A stretch of DNA of 64,000 nucleotides from Acidovorax sp. KKS102 (GTDB taxonomy: Bacteria; Pseudomonadota; Gammaproteobacteria; Burkholderiales; Burkholderiaceae_C). The DNA lies in the NCBI RefSeq assembly GCF_000302535.1, contig NC_018708.1, positions 4,588,001 through 4,652,000 of the forward strand, given 5' to 3'. Positions within the stretch are counted from its first letter, which is position 1; each line of letters opens with the position of its first letter. Below the pieces are notes generated by a model that made no database searches, was not told where the DNA came from, and worked only from the letters and a program-made list of their open reading frames with translations. Both the position numbers and the translations under genes were made by a program. Shown in pieces: positions 1-8,694 of this stretch.

Positions 1-1
1 C

Positions 2-223
2 GTGGTCGAATGCGCGGCCATCGGCGTGCCCGACGAAAAGCAGGGCGAGGCCATCAAGGTGTTCATCATCAAGAGCGACCCAGCCCTGACCGAGGACGAA
101 GTGGCCAACTACTGCCACCAGAACCTCACCGGCTACAAGCGCCCCAAGTACATCGAGTTCCGCGACGAGCTGCCCAAGAGCAATGTGGGCAAGATTCTGC
201 GCAGGGAACTGCGCAAGGCCTGA
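2..223 (+). CDS. Acyl-CoA ligase (AMP-binding family), C-terminal fragment
   Basis: Only the last 73 residues lie in the window; the gene begins upstream and the GTG at its left edge is an internal codon. The sequence shows the mobile C-terminal lid of AMP-forming acyl-CoA ligases. It contains [18 protein letters not shown], then [10 protein letters not shown], and ends in [12 protein letters not shown], which carries the lysine that completes adenylation in this family. The match to long-chain fatty-acid-CoA ligases (FadD) is good by eye, but substrate cannot be judged from a fragment. It is followed by an intrinsic terminator, so it is probably the last gene of its unit. Confidence 0.9.
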   Translation: MVECAAIGVPDEKQGEAIKVFIIKSDPALTEDEVANYCHQNLTGYKRPKYIEFRDELPKSNVGKILRRELRKA

Positions 224-274
224 CCTTGTTCATGGGCGCGGCGGCCCGAACGCCGCACCCGGCAACCTCCCCCA

Positions 275-298
275 GGGCGCTTCGGCGCCCTTTTTCTT
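275..298 (+). terminator. Rho-independent terminator after the acyl-CoA ligase gene
   Basis: A perfect 6-bp stem GGGCGC / GCGCCC encloses a stable TTCG tetraloop and is followed by TTTTTCTT. It lies 51 bases past the stop codon. Confidence 0.9.
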
Positions 299-371
299 GG
301 GCGCAAAAACTGCAAACCGCCGGCGTGCTCCAGATCCTCCAATATCGGCATCTCCGGGTTTTTACTGATTA

Positions 372-407
372 GCAAACGTTTGCGCAAACGTTTGCTTTCG
401 TTATCAT
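372..407 (+). promoter_or_regulatory. Tandem LacI-family operator and probable rbs promoter
   Basis: Two directly adjacent copies of the perfect 12-bp palindrome GCAAACGTTTGC occupy 372-383 and 384-395. The central AAACGTTT core with G/C flanks is typical of LacI/GalR-family operators, and a LacI-family regulator (rbsR) lies in the operon downstream. A plausible promoter overlaps it, with TTGCGC (380-385) as -35 and TATCAT (402-407) as -10 at 16-bp spacing. A bound repressor would then cover the -35 region. The operator is seen directly; the promoter elements are inference. Confidence 0.8.
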
Positions 408-500
408 CCCGATCGCGACAAGGCACCGGGCAGCCGCAGGCGCTCCTTTCTTGCGGAGTCTGCCGGGGGTTTCTCTCCGGGCTGTCGGTCGCCTGAGGGC

Positions 501-656
501 GACGCTGAATAAGCCTCCGCGATGCGGCGGGCCCTGGATCGGGATGGGCTGCAAGGCGCAAACCACAGCGATAGCCGTAGCTATCGCGAGGATTTGCGAC
601 GCTGCAGACCGTGCTGAGCCAGGGATGCGCCGGGCGCGAGAGGCTTGTTCAGCGTT
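501..656. repeat. Long imperfect palindrome, MITE-like, in the rbsB leader
   Basis: The ends GACGCTGAATAAGCCT (501-516) and, inverted, AACGCTGAACAAGCCT (641-656) are near-identical. The arms stay similar inwards to a central hairpin GCGATAGC-N4-GCTATCGC (568-587). The whole 156-bp unit has no ORF of its own and lies between the operator and the rbsB start, so it would be transcribed as a very long hairpin. It looks like a non-autonomous element. Together with the operator and terminator above, it accounts for most of the 468-base gap 224-691. Confidence 0.75.
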
Positions 657-691
657 GCCTTTATCCACATTCCAACCTGGAGACAACCCCC

Positions 692-1645
<954 letters not shown>

Positions 1646-1658
1646 GCCCGGGCGCGGA

Positions 1659-1756
1659 GAACAAAGCTCTTCTGGCGTTGTTGCCGTGTCTTGTCGTACT
1701 TCCAGTACTGCCTGCGACACGGCGCCTAGCCAGAACCGCTTCGCTGAGCTTTGTTC
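1659..1756. repeat. Palindromic repeat between rbsB and rbsA
   Basis: This 98-bp inverted repeat has ends GAACAAAGCT (1659-1668) and AGCTTTGTTC (1747-1756). Inner arms are TCTGGC / GCCAGA and GCCGTGTC / GACACGGC around AGTACT. It fills the space between the rbsB stop and rbsA, has no coding content and would fold into a strong mRNA hairpin. A hairpin here could protect rbsB mRNA or reduce read-through into rbsA, which would fit the usual excess of binding protein; that role is inference. Confidence 0.75.
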
Positions 1757-1789
1757 ACCGCTGCAAAATTAAAAACTGTACACACTGCC

Positions 1790-3451
1790 ATGCCCAGCCC
1801 GTCACCCGACTCACCACGCACGCCCCTGCTCGCCATCCAGGCCGTGGGCAAGGACTACACCGCCACCGTGCTCGATGGCGTGAACGTGGAGTTGTTTGCG
1901 GGCGAGGTGCTGGCGCTGACCGGGGAGAACGGGGCGGGCAAGAGCACGCTGTCCAAGATCCTCTGCGGGCTAGAACAGCCCACGCGCGGCGGCATGCAAT
2001 TGGCGGGACAGGCGTACGCGCCCTCGTCGCGCCGCGATGCCGAGCGCCACGGCGTGCGCATGGTGATGCAGGAGCTGGGCCTTGTGCCCACGCTCACCGT
2101 GGCCGAGAATTTGTTGATGGGCCGCCTGCCGCACCGCCTCGGCTGGCTGCAGCGCGATGTGCTGCACGCCGCCGCCCGTGCGCAGCTGGCCAAGATCGGG
2201 CTCGATACCATCGACCCCGCCACGCCCGTCTCGCAGCTGGGCATCGGCCAGCAGCAGATGGTGGAGATTGCGCGCAACCTGCAGGACGACACGCGCATCC
2301 TGGTGCTCGACGAGCCCACGGCCATGCTCACGCCGCGCGAGACCAATTACCTGTTTGAGCAGATTGCGCACCTCACCGCACGCGGCGTGGCCATCATCTA
2401 TGTGTCGCACCGGCTCGAAGAACTGCGCCGCATTGCCGACCGCGTGGCCGTGCTGCGCGACGGCCGCCTGGTGGACGTGCGCCCCATGGCGGGCATGAGC
2501 GAAGACGACCTGGTGCAGCGCATGGTGGGCCGCGTGGTGAGCGACCTGGACCACCGCCCGCGCCGCCCTGTGGGCCCCGTGGTGATGAGCGCTGACAACC
2601 TGGGCCGGGGCACCGCCGTGCAGGACGTGAGCCTGGAGCTGCGCGCGGGCGAGATCTTCGGCATTGCCGGGCTGGTTGGATCGGGCCGCACCGAGCTGGT
2701 CCGCCTGCTGTTTGGCGCCGACCGGGCAGACCGTGGCAGCGTGACGCTGCACCCGACTTCAGAGCAAAAACAGCCGCAAGCGCTAGTAGATCATTCGCTA
2801 GTAGCTACACAAAACATAGCAAAACCACCCGCACCAGCGCCCACCGCACCGCGCACTTGGCACCGGGGCTTTGCGTCGCCGCTGCAGGCCATTGCCGCCG
2901 GAGTCGGCCTGGTCACCGAAGACCGCAAATCCCAGGGCCTGTTGCTCTCGCAGCCCATCCGCGTTAACGCCACGCTGTCCGACCTGTCGGCCGTATCGCG
3001 CGGCGGCTGGCTGCAGCGCGGGCTGGAAAGCCGCCTGGTGCAGGGCTTCATCCGCACCCTGCGCGTGCGCTGCCACGGCCCGGAACAACCCGTAGGGCAA
3101 CTCTCGGGCGGCAACCAGCAAAAGGTGGTGTTCGCCCGCTGGCTGCACCGCGAAGGCCGCGTGCTGCTGCTCGATGAACCCACGCGCGGCGTGGACGTGG
3201 GCGCGCGCGCCGAGCTGTATGGCGAGCTGGACCGGATGGCCGCCGAGGGCCGCGCGCTTCTCATGGTGTCGTCCGACCTGCGCGAGCTCATGGCCATGGC
3301 CGACCGCATCGGCGTGATGAGCGCGGGCCGCCTGGTGGCCGTGTTCGAGCGCGGCGAGTGGTCCGAGCAATCGCTGCTGGCGGCCGCGTTCTCCGAGCCC
3401 GGCGGACGCACCAGCACCACCCCTTCCACTTCTTCTCCTGTCACCGCATGA
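1790..3451 (+). CDS. rbsA: Ribose ABC transporter, ATP-binding protein with a repeat-derived insertion
   Basis: A double ATPase of the sugar (CUT2) class powers ribose import. The first domain has Walker A GENGAGKST (45-53) and a Walker B-type LVLDEPT. The second has the degenerate P-loop GLVGSGRTE (about 294-302) normal for RbsA and the signature LSGGNQQ (about 438-444), followed by LLLDEPTRGVD. At 553 residues it is about 50 longer than usual. Much of the excess is an in-frame segment at residues 321-359 encoded by a dispersed repeat. The ATG at 1790 is chosen because the upstream TTG lies inside the preceding hairpin repeat; no strong RBS is visible. It overlaps rbsC by ATGA. Confidence 0.92.
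   Translation: MPSPSPDSPRTPLLAIQAVGKDYTATVLDGVNVELFAGEVLALTGENGAGKSTLSKILCGLEQPTRGGMQLAGQAYAPSSRRDAERHGVRMVMQELGLVPTLTVAENLLMGRLPHRLGWLQRDVLHAAARAQLAKIGLDTIDPATPVSQLGIGQQQMVEIARNLQDDTRILVLDEPTAMLTPRETNYLFEQIAHLTARGVAIIYVSHRLEELRRIADRVAVLRDGRLVDVRPMAGMSEDDLVQRMVGRVVSDLDHRPRRPVGPVVMSADNLGRGTAVQDVSLELRAGEIFGIAGLVGSGRTELVRLLFGADRADRGSVTLHPTSEQKQPQALVDHSLVATQNIAKPPAPAPTAPRTWHRGFASPLQAIAAGVGLVTEDRKSQGLLLSQPIRVNATLSDLSAVSRGGWLQRGLESRLVQGFIRTLRVRCHGPEQPVGQLSGGNQQKVVFARWLHREGRVLLLDEPTRGVDVGARAELYGELDRMAAEGRALLMVSSDLRELMAMADRIGVMSAGRLVAVFERGEWSEQSLLAAAFSEPGGRTSTTPSTSSPVTA
2760..2825 (-). repeat. Dispersed palindromic repeat (family A), copy inside rbsA
   Basis: An AT-richer stretch in otherwise GC-rich coding DNA. 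Read on the minus strand it gives GGTTTTGCTATGTTTTGTGT, then AGCTACTAGCG, a variable middle, and CTAGCGCTTGCGGC. It shares the TTTTGATAGC / AGCGC(A/T)AG cores with copies near 8591, 23838, 24993, 51583 and 56115. It lies in the second ATPase domain of RbsA without breaking the frame. Confidence 0.7.
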
Positions 3452-4440
3452 ACGCCCCCTCCGCATCTGCCGCGCCCGCTGCGGCGCCCTCTTCCTCCTC
3501 GGTCTGGCGCAGCCAGCTGGGTACGTACCTGGGCCTGATGGCCGTGCTGGCGGGCATGGTGGCGCTGTTCTCGTCGCTGTCCGAATACTTCTGGAGCGCC
3601 GAGACCTTCATCACCATCGCCAACGAAATCCCGGCCCTGGCCGTGATGGCGGTGGGCATGACCTTTGTGCTCATCATTGCGGGCATCGACCTGTCGGTGG
3701 GCTCGGTGATGGCGCTGGCCGCCGCCACCTCGGCCGCCGCCATCCTGCAATGGGGCTGGACGGTGCCCGCCGCCGCCGCGCTGGCACTGGCCACGGGCCT
3801 GGTGTGCGGCACCATCACGGGCACCATTTCGGTGGCGTGGCGACTGCCCTCGTTCATCGTGTCGCTGGGCATGCTGGAAGCCGTGCGCGGCAGCGCCTAT
3901 GTGGTGACCGACTCGCGCACGCAGTACGTGGGCGATGCAATCTCGTGGCTGTCGGCGCCGTTCTTTGGCGGCATCTCGTTCGCCTTCTTGCTGGCCGTGG
4001 TGCTGGTGGTGGTGGCACAGCTGGTGCTGTCGCGCACCGTATTCGGCCGCTGCGTGGTGGGCATTGGCACCAATGAAGAAGCCATGCGCCTCGCAGGCGT
4101 GGACCCGCGCCCCATCCGCGTCATCGTGTTTGCCATGACCGGCCTGCTGGCGGGCCTGGCGGGGCTGATGCAATCCGCCCGGCTCGAAGCCGCCGACCCC
4201 AACGCGGGCACCGGCATGGAGCTGCAGGTGATTGCGGCCGTGGTGATTGGCGGCACCAGCCTGATGGGCGGGCGCGGCTCGGTGGTGAACACTGCGTTTG
4301 GCGTGCTCATCATCGCGGTGCTGGAGGCGGGCCTGGCCCAGGTGGGCGCCAGCGAGCCCAGCAAGCGCATCATCACGGGTTTTGTGATCGTGGCGGCCGT
4401 CATTGTGGACACGCTGCGCCAGCGCCGCGCCAAGGTCTGA
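3448..4440 (+). CDS. rbsC: Ribose ABC transporter, permease
   Basis: This 330-residue inner-membrane permease of the CUT2 sugar transporter class forms the ribose channel with RbsA. It is strongly hydrophobic with roughly eight to ten membrane segments. It carries the family signature GIDLSVGSVMAL near residue 95 and a conserved RLAGVDPRPIRVIVF cytoplasmic stretch. A short Ala/Ser/Pro-rich N-terminus precedes the first membrane helix. The ATG at 3448 overlaps the rbsA stop (ATGA), so translation is probably coupled. The longer frame opened at 3358 would run back into rbsA and is rejected. Confidence 0.94.
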   Translation: MNAPSASAAPAAAPSSSSVWRSQLGTYLGLMAVLAGMVALFSSLSEYFWSAETFITIANEIPALAVMAVGMTFVLIIAGIDLSVGSVMALAAATSAAAILQWGWTVPAAAALALATGLVCGTITGTISVAWRLPSFIVSLGMLEAVRGSAYVVTDSRTQYVGDAISWLSAPFFGGISFAFLLAVVLVVVAQLVLSRTVFGRCVVGIGTNEEAMRLAGVDPRPIRVIVFAMTGLLAGLAGLMQSARLEAADPNAGTGMELQVIAAVVIGGTSLMGGRGSVVNTAFGVLIIAVLEAGLAQVGASEPSKRIITGFVIVAAVIVDTLRQRRAKV

Positions 4441-4496
4441 GAGACTGACCCCGCATCCAGCCGCCCCACCCACAACGACCTCATTCTTCTTTTTGC

Positions 4497-5519
4497 ATGG
4501 CTACTATCAAGGACGTTGCGCGCCACGCCGAGGTGTCGGTCACCACGGTGTCGCACGTGGTCAACGGCACCCGCCGCGTGAGCCCCGAGGGGCGCGAACG
4601 GGTTGAGGCCGCCATCCGCGCTCTGGGCTACGTGCCCAGCGCCATCGCGCGCAGCCTCAAGAGCAACAACACGCGCACGCTGGGCATGCTCATCCCCAAC
4701 AGCTCCAACCCCTACTTTGCCGAGATCGTGCACAGCGTGGAAGACCGCTGCTTTGGCGCGGGCTACAACGTCATCCTGTGCAACACCAACGACGAGGCGC
4801 ACCGCCAGGGCACCTACCTGCAGGTGCTGGCCGAGCGGCGCATTGACGGGCTCATCGTGGTCTCCACCGGGCACGACGCCACGCTGGCCACGCAGCTCGC
4901 GGGCCTGTCCATCCCGACCGTGCTGGTGGACCGCGAAATCGACATCGCCGAGCAACAGCCCTGCGACCTGGTGGAAACCGCCCACATGCAGGGCGGCCTG
5001 CTGGCCACGCGCCACCTGCTGTCGCTGGGCCACCGCCGCATTGCCTGCATAGGCGGCCCCGAAGGCATTGCCCCCAGCGAACAGCGCATCGCTGGCTGGC
5101 GCACCGCGCTGGCCGATGCGGGCTGCGGCACCGGCGAGGGCCTGCTGTGGCATGGCAACTTCACCAGCCAGGGCGGCTACGAAGCCATGCACGCCGTGCT
5201 GCGCGCGCCCGAGCCCCCCACCGCCGTCTTCGTCTGCAACGACCTCATGGCCATGGGCGCACTGTGCGCCGCGCACGAGCGCGACCTGCGCGTGCCCGAG
5301 GCGTTGTCCATCGTCGGCTTTGACGACATCGAACTCACCGCCTTCACCAGCCCGCCGCTCACCACTGTGGCCCAGCCCAAGCAGCGCATCGGCGCGCTGG
5401 CCGTGGACATGCTGCTGGAGCGCATCGACGGCAAGCGCCAGGACGCGCGCAAGGTGATGCTGCAGCCCGAGCTGCGCGTGCGCGCCTCCACGGCCCATGC
5501 GCCAGGAGGTGCATCATGA
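4497..5519 (+). CDS. rbsR: LacI-family transcriptional regulator of the ribose operon
   Basis: The 340-residue protein has the LacI layout. Residues 2-30 hold the helix-turn-helix and hinge start (ATIKDVARHAEVSVTTVSHV), followed by a periplasmic-binding-protein-like effector domain from about residue 60 (LGMLIPNSSNPYFAEIVH). It sits between rbsC and rbsK, so it is transcribed with the genes it should control. The double GCAAACGTTTGC palindrome at 372-395 is its likely operator. The effector is presumably ribose or a ribose phosphate. The start ATG at 4497 gives the canonical N-terminus. It overlaps rbsK by ATGA. Confidence 0.9.
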   Translation: MATIKDVARHAEVSVTTVSHVVNGTRRVSPEGRERVEAAIRALGYVPSAIARSLKSNNTRTLGMLIPNSSNPYFAEIVHSVEDRCFGAGYNVILCNTNDEAHRQGTYLQVLAERRIDGLIVVSTGHDATLATQLAGLSIPTVLVDREIDIAEQQPCDLVETAHMQGGLLATRHLLSLGHRRIACIGGPEGIAPSEQRIAGWRTALADAGCGTGEGLLWHGNFTSQGGYEAMHAVLRAPEPPTAVFVCNDLMAMGALCAAHERDLRVPEALSIVGFDDIELTAFTSPPLTTVAQPKQRIGALAVDMLLERIDGKRQDARKVMLQPELRVRASTAHAPGGAS

Positions 5520-6460
5520 GCACCATCCACACACCCCGCATCGCCGTCGTCGGCAGCCTGAACATGGACCTGGTGCTGCAGGTACAGCACGCACCGGGCC
5601 CTGGCGAAACCGTGTTGGCCGACGCCCTGCACCTGGTGCCCGGCGGCAAAGGCGGCAACCAGGCCGTGGCCTGCGCGCGCCAGGGCGCCCAGGTGGCCTT
5701 GTTCGGCCGCGTGGGCGACGACGGCTACGGCCACACCCTGCGCGCCGGGCTCGATGCCGACGGCATTGACCACAGCGGCGTGCAGACCGACACCGCAACC
5801 ACCACCGGCGTAGCCGCCATCACGGTGGAAGCGACAGGGCAGAACCGTATCGTGGTCGTGCCCGGCGCCAATGGCCGCTTTGTGCTGGATGCCGCCGCGC
5901 TGGGCAACGCGCTGCAAGGCGCAGGCGGCCTGGTGCTGCAGTTTGAAACGCCCCTGCCCCAGGTGCTGGCCGCCGCCGAGATGGCGCATGCCGCTGGCTG
6001 CCCCGTGGTGCTCAACCCCTCGCCCATCCAGCCCCTGCCCGAGGCCCTGTGGCCGCGGGTTCACACGCTGGTCGTGAACGAGGTGGAAGCCGCTGCGCTG
6101 GCGGGCCAGAACGTGACCACGCCCGCCGATGCCGCGCAGGCCGCACAAGCCCTGCGCGCCAAGGGCCCCGCCCAGGTGGTGGTGACCCTGGGCGCGGCAG
6201 GCGCCGTAGCCGCCGACGCCGCAGGCAACCGCTACCACCCGGGCCTCGTCGTGAAAGCCGTGGACACCACGGCCGCTGGTGACACCTTCCTGGGCGCGCT
6301 GGCCGTAGCCCTGGCACGCGGCGAACCACTGGACGCCGCCGTGCGCGAAGGCATCCGCGCATCGGCGCTGTGCGTCACCCAGCCCGGCGCCCAGCCCTCC
6401 ATCCCCACCCGCGCCGCCGTGGCGCACAGCCCCCAACCGCCCGCCTGGAGCCCCCTGTGA
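5516..6460 (+). CDS. rbsK: Ribokinase
   Basis: Ribokinase phosphorylates D-ribose to ribose 5-phosphate in the cytosol with ATP. The 314-residue chain is a PfkB-family kinase. It has GSLNMDLVLQV at the N-terminus, the GGKGGNQAVA sugar-binding loop, and near the C-terminus DTTAAGDTFLGAL with the probable catalytic aspartate around residue 256. The ATG at 5516 overlaps the rbsR stop, and a clear AGGAGGTG motif lies just upstream. The gene ends in a GTGA overlap with rbsD. Confidence 0.95.
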   Translation: MSTIHTPRIAVVGSLNMDLVLQVQHAPGPGETVLADALHLVPGGKGGNQAVACARQGAQVALFGRVGDDGYGHTLRAGLDADGIDHSGVQTDTATTTGVAAITVEATGQNRIVVVPGANGRFVLDAAALGNALQGAGGLVLQFETPLPQVLAAAEMAHAAGCPVVLNPSPIQPLPEALWPRVHTLVVNEVEAAALAGQNVTTPADAAQAAQALRAKGPAQVVVTLGAAGAVAADAAGNRYHPGLVVKAVDTTAAGDTFLGALAVALARGEPLDAAVREGIRASALCVTQPGAQPSIPTRAAVAHSPQPPAWSPL

Positions 6461-6846
6461 AACGCACCGCCCTGCTGCACGCCGAACTCTCCCACGCCAT
6501 CGCCACCCTGGGCCACGGCGACATGCTGGTGATCGGCGACGTGGGCCTGCCCATCCCCAACGGCCCGCGCCGCGTTGACCTGGCGCTCACGCCTGGCATC
6601 CCCGCCGTGGCGGATGTGCTGCGGGTGGTGCTGGAAGAAATGCAGGTCGAAAAGGCCGTGATCGCCACCGAAGCCATGGAGCGCAACGGCGGCCAGTTGC
6701 CCGCCTGGTGCCAGCTGCCGGTCACGCCCCAGGCGGTTTCGCACGAGGACTTCAAGCGCCTGACGCAGCAAGCCCGCGTGATGGTGCGCACGGGCGAGTG
6801 CACGCCGTACGCCAACGTGATCCTGGTGGCGGGCGTGACCTTCTGA
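6457..6846 (+). CDS. rbsD: D-ribose pyranase
   Basis: RbsD interconverts beta-pyran and beta-furan forms of ribose so that ribokinase receives usable substrate. The 129-residue protein starts VKRTALLHAELSHAIATLGH, placing the family's catalytic histidine at position 20, followed by the typical DVGLPIPNG. The start is taken as the GTG at 6457, which overlaps the rbsK stop and gives the expected length and N-terminus; the longer frame opened at 6370 is a shadow. Having rbsD last rather than first differs from the enterobacterial order. Confidence 0.93.
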   Translation: MKRTALLHAELSHAIATLGHGDMLVIGDVGLPIPNGPRRVDLALTPGIPAVADVLRVVLEEMQVEKAVIATEAMERNGGQLPAWCQLPVTPQAVSHEDFKRLTQQARVMVRTGECTPYANVILVAGVTF

Positions 6847-6861
6847 GGTTCTGACGTTGTG

Positions 6862-6902
6862 AAACCCGCCAGGCTCGCCGCAGGCCGGGCGTTGCGGGTT
6901 TT
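6862..6902 (+). terminator. Hairpin at the end of the ribose operon
   Basis: AAACCCGC (6862-6869) pairs with GCGGGTTT (6894-6901), with further G/C pairing inside, and ends in TTTT. It lies 16 bases past the rbsD stop and is a plausible intrinsic terminator with a long loop. Confidence 0.6.
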
Positions 6903-6962
6903 GGAGAACGTCTGGCAGGGCGCACCTGGGGTACGCTGGGGCATCACCTATTGCCTGCCCCC

Positions 6963-7895
6963 ATGCCCAGTTCCGAGCCCCACGACCTCCTGCCCCCCGA
7001 AATCACCGTCCTCGAACGCGGCTGGCTGTCGGCCAACAACATCCTCTTCATCGGCCAGCACGATACGGCCATCGTGGACACCGGCTACTGCAGCCATGCC
7101 GATCAAACCGTTGACCTGGTGCGCGGCACGCTGCAGGGCCGCGCGCTGGACCGCATCCTCAACACCCACCTGCACAGCGACCACTGCGGCGGCAACGCCG
7201 CGCTGCAAAAGACCTGGCCCAGCGTGCTCACCGCCATCCCGCCCGGCCAGGCCGACCATGTGCGCCAGTGGGATGCCTACGCGCTGAGCTACACGCCCAC
7301 CGGGCAGGAGTGCCCACCCTTTCGGGCCGACACGCTGCTGGTGCCGGGCTCGTGTGTGCTGCTGGGCGACAAGCCCTGGCAGGTGCACGCCGCGCCCGGG
7401 CACGACCCCCATTCGGTGGTGCTGTTCGAGCCCCAGGGCCGCGTGCTGATCTCAGCCGATGCCCTATGGGAGAACGGCTTTGGCGTGGTGTTCCCCGAAC
7501 TGGAGGGCGACGATGCCTTTGCCCAGGTGGGTGCCACGCTGGACCTGATTGAGGCGCTGTCGCCGCAGGTCGTGATCCCGGGGCACGGCCCCGTGTTTGC
7601 CGATGCGCCCCGCGCCATCGACGGCGCCCGCCGCCGCCTGGACGGCTTTGTGCGCAACCCGGGCAAACACGCGCTCTACGCGGCCAAGGTGCTGCTGAAA
7701 TACAAGCTGCTCGAATGGCAGCAGATCGGCATCCCCGACCTCACGGCCTGGGCGCAGGCCACGCCGTATTTCGGCATGCTGCGCGCGCGCCACTTTGCAG
7801 CCCAGACCGAGGCCGAATGGCTACAGAGCCTGGCGGATGAACTGGTGCGGTCAGGCGCTGCGGTACGCCAGGGCGAGGTGCTGCACAACGTGTGA
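6963..7895 (+). CDS. Metallo-beta-lactamase fold hydrolase
   Basis: A 310-residue protein with the binuclear metal site of the superfamily. It shows HLHSDH (about 69-74), a later histidine in HAAPGHDPHS, an aspartate in LISADALWENG, and VVIPGHGPVF. Such proteins include thiolesterases, glyoxalase II and beta-lactamase-like enzymes. The long C-terminal helical part after GHGPVF resembles the broad MBL-fold hydrolase group of betaproteobacteria, and the substrate cannot be read from sequence. The start is the ATG at 6963; a TTG four codons earlier is possible. It stands alone after the rbs operon and converges with the next gene. Confidence 0.85.
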   Translation: MPSSEPHDLLPPEITVLERGWLSANNILFIGQHDTAIVDTGYCSHADQTVDLVRGTLQGRALDRILNTHLHSDHCGGNAALQKTWPSVLTAIPPGQADHVRQWDAYALSYTPTGQECPPFRADTLLVPGSCVLLGDKPWQVHAAPGHDPHSVVLFEPQGRVLISADALWENGFGVVFPELEGDDAFAQVGATLDLIEALSPQVVIPGHGPVFADAPRAIDGARRRLDGFVRNPGKHALYAAKVLLKYKLLEWQQIGIPDLTAWAQATPYFGMLRARHFAAQTEAEWLQSLADELVRSGAAVRQGEVLHNV

Positions 7896-7951
7896 GGCGT
7901 GGTGCCTGCACCTGCGCACCTGCGGGGTTGAACACACTGCCACAGGCTCAA

Positions 7952-7970
7952 GCCGACCGAGAAGGTCGGC
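7952..7970. terminator. Hairpin between convergent genes
   Basis: GCCGACC and GGTCGGC form a perfect 7-bp stem with a 5-base loop in the 84-bp gap between two convergent genes. There is no U-tract on either side, so a bidirectional terminator is only a possibility. Confidence 0.4.
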
Positions 7971-7979
7971 CCAACGCCC

Positions 7980-8576
7980 TCAATGTTTGTATTGCTTGTC
8001 GCAGCCCGTCACGTGGTTCTTGCTGCTGGACATGCACTGGTAAAACGACTTCTTGTTGCCCGATGCGCCCTGGCAGTCGGACACGCTGTACTTGCCCTTG
8101 GCTTCGCGGATCTTGGGGGCCGTGGCATCGAAAGCCGCCTGGGTCATGTAGCCGTCCCGCACGTTCTTCTGACCCACCTCCAGCATCAGGTCGGCCTGGT
8201 AGTGGATGTTGTCCACGGCCACGGCGCAGTTCAGGGGGACTTGCTTGCTGTCCACGGTGCCCAGCGATTTTTTGAGCCCCTCGCCAAACTCCTCGACGTC
8301 CTTGGAGATCTTTTTGGTGCCGTCAGGGTTGTACTGCTGGCCCGCCTTGGCGCTGGCGCCCTTGCCGCTGGAGGAGCCACTGCCCCCGCTGGTGCCGTTG
8401 TTGCTCTGCAGCTTCAGCGGCTCGGCGTCCTGCTTGGCGGGCGGGGGCTGCGATCCGTAGTGGGTCTTGCCATCGGCATCCACCCATTTGTACACGGGCT
8501 GCGCCTGCGCGCCCGCGCTCCACGCCACGGCCGCGCCGATTGTGGCCACACAGGCCATCCATGCCAGTTTGCCCAT
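7980..8576 (-). CDS. DUF4124-domain exported protein
   Basis: A 198-residue protein of unknown function. Residues 1-24 form a signal peptide (MGKLAWMACVATIG...AQAQ), followed at once by a DUF4124 core, VYKWVDADGKTHYGSQPP. A low-complexity Ser/Gly/Lys linker follows, then a domain with four or five cysteines (VPLNCAV, SDCQG, YQCMSS, TGCDKQY) that probably form disulfides in the periplasm. The start is the ATG at 8576, not the upstream frame extension, because the signal peptide begins there and AGAGAGG precedes it. DUF4124 is common in envelope proteins of proteobacteria. Confidence 0.82.
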   Translation of the reverse strand: MGKLAWMACVATIGAAVAWSAGAQAQPVYKWVDADGKTHYGSQPPPAKQDAEPLKLQSNNGTSGGSGSSSGKGASAKAGQQYNPDGTKKISKDVEEFGEGLKKSLGTVDSKQVPLNCAVAVDNIHYQADLMLEVGQKNVRDGYMTQAAFDATAPKIREAKGKYSVSDCQGASGNKKSFYQCMSSSKNHVTGCDKQYKH

Positions 8577-8590
8577 CACACCCTCTCTTT

Positions 8591-8652
8591 TTTGAATAAA
8601 AACCCGCTGAGGCGCTCGTTGAACATGCGCCTTCAGCTCCTCTATTGATAGC
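8591..8652 (-). repeat. Dispersed repeat (family A), copy between DUF4124 gene and slt
   Basis: Read on the minus strand this stretch gives GCTATCAATAGAGGAGCTG, then AAGGCGC, a variable middle, and GAGCGCCTCAGCGGGTTTTT. It resembles the copies inside coding genes elsewhere in the window. Confidence 0.6.
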
Positions 8653-8694
8653 AAATCGAATGCCACTCGCCCCCGCGTGGCGAGCACCCGGGTG

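Noticed and set aside
2791..4473. 560-residue open frame on the minus strand across rbsA and rbsC
   Set aside because: Shadow frame; the plus strand carries unmistakable ABC transporter motifs.
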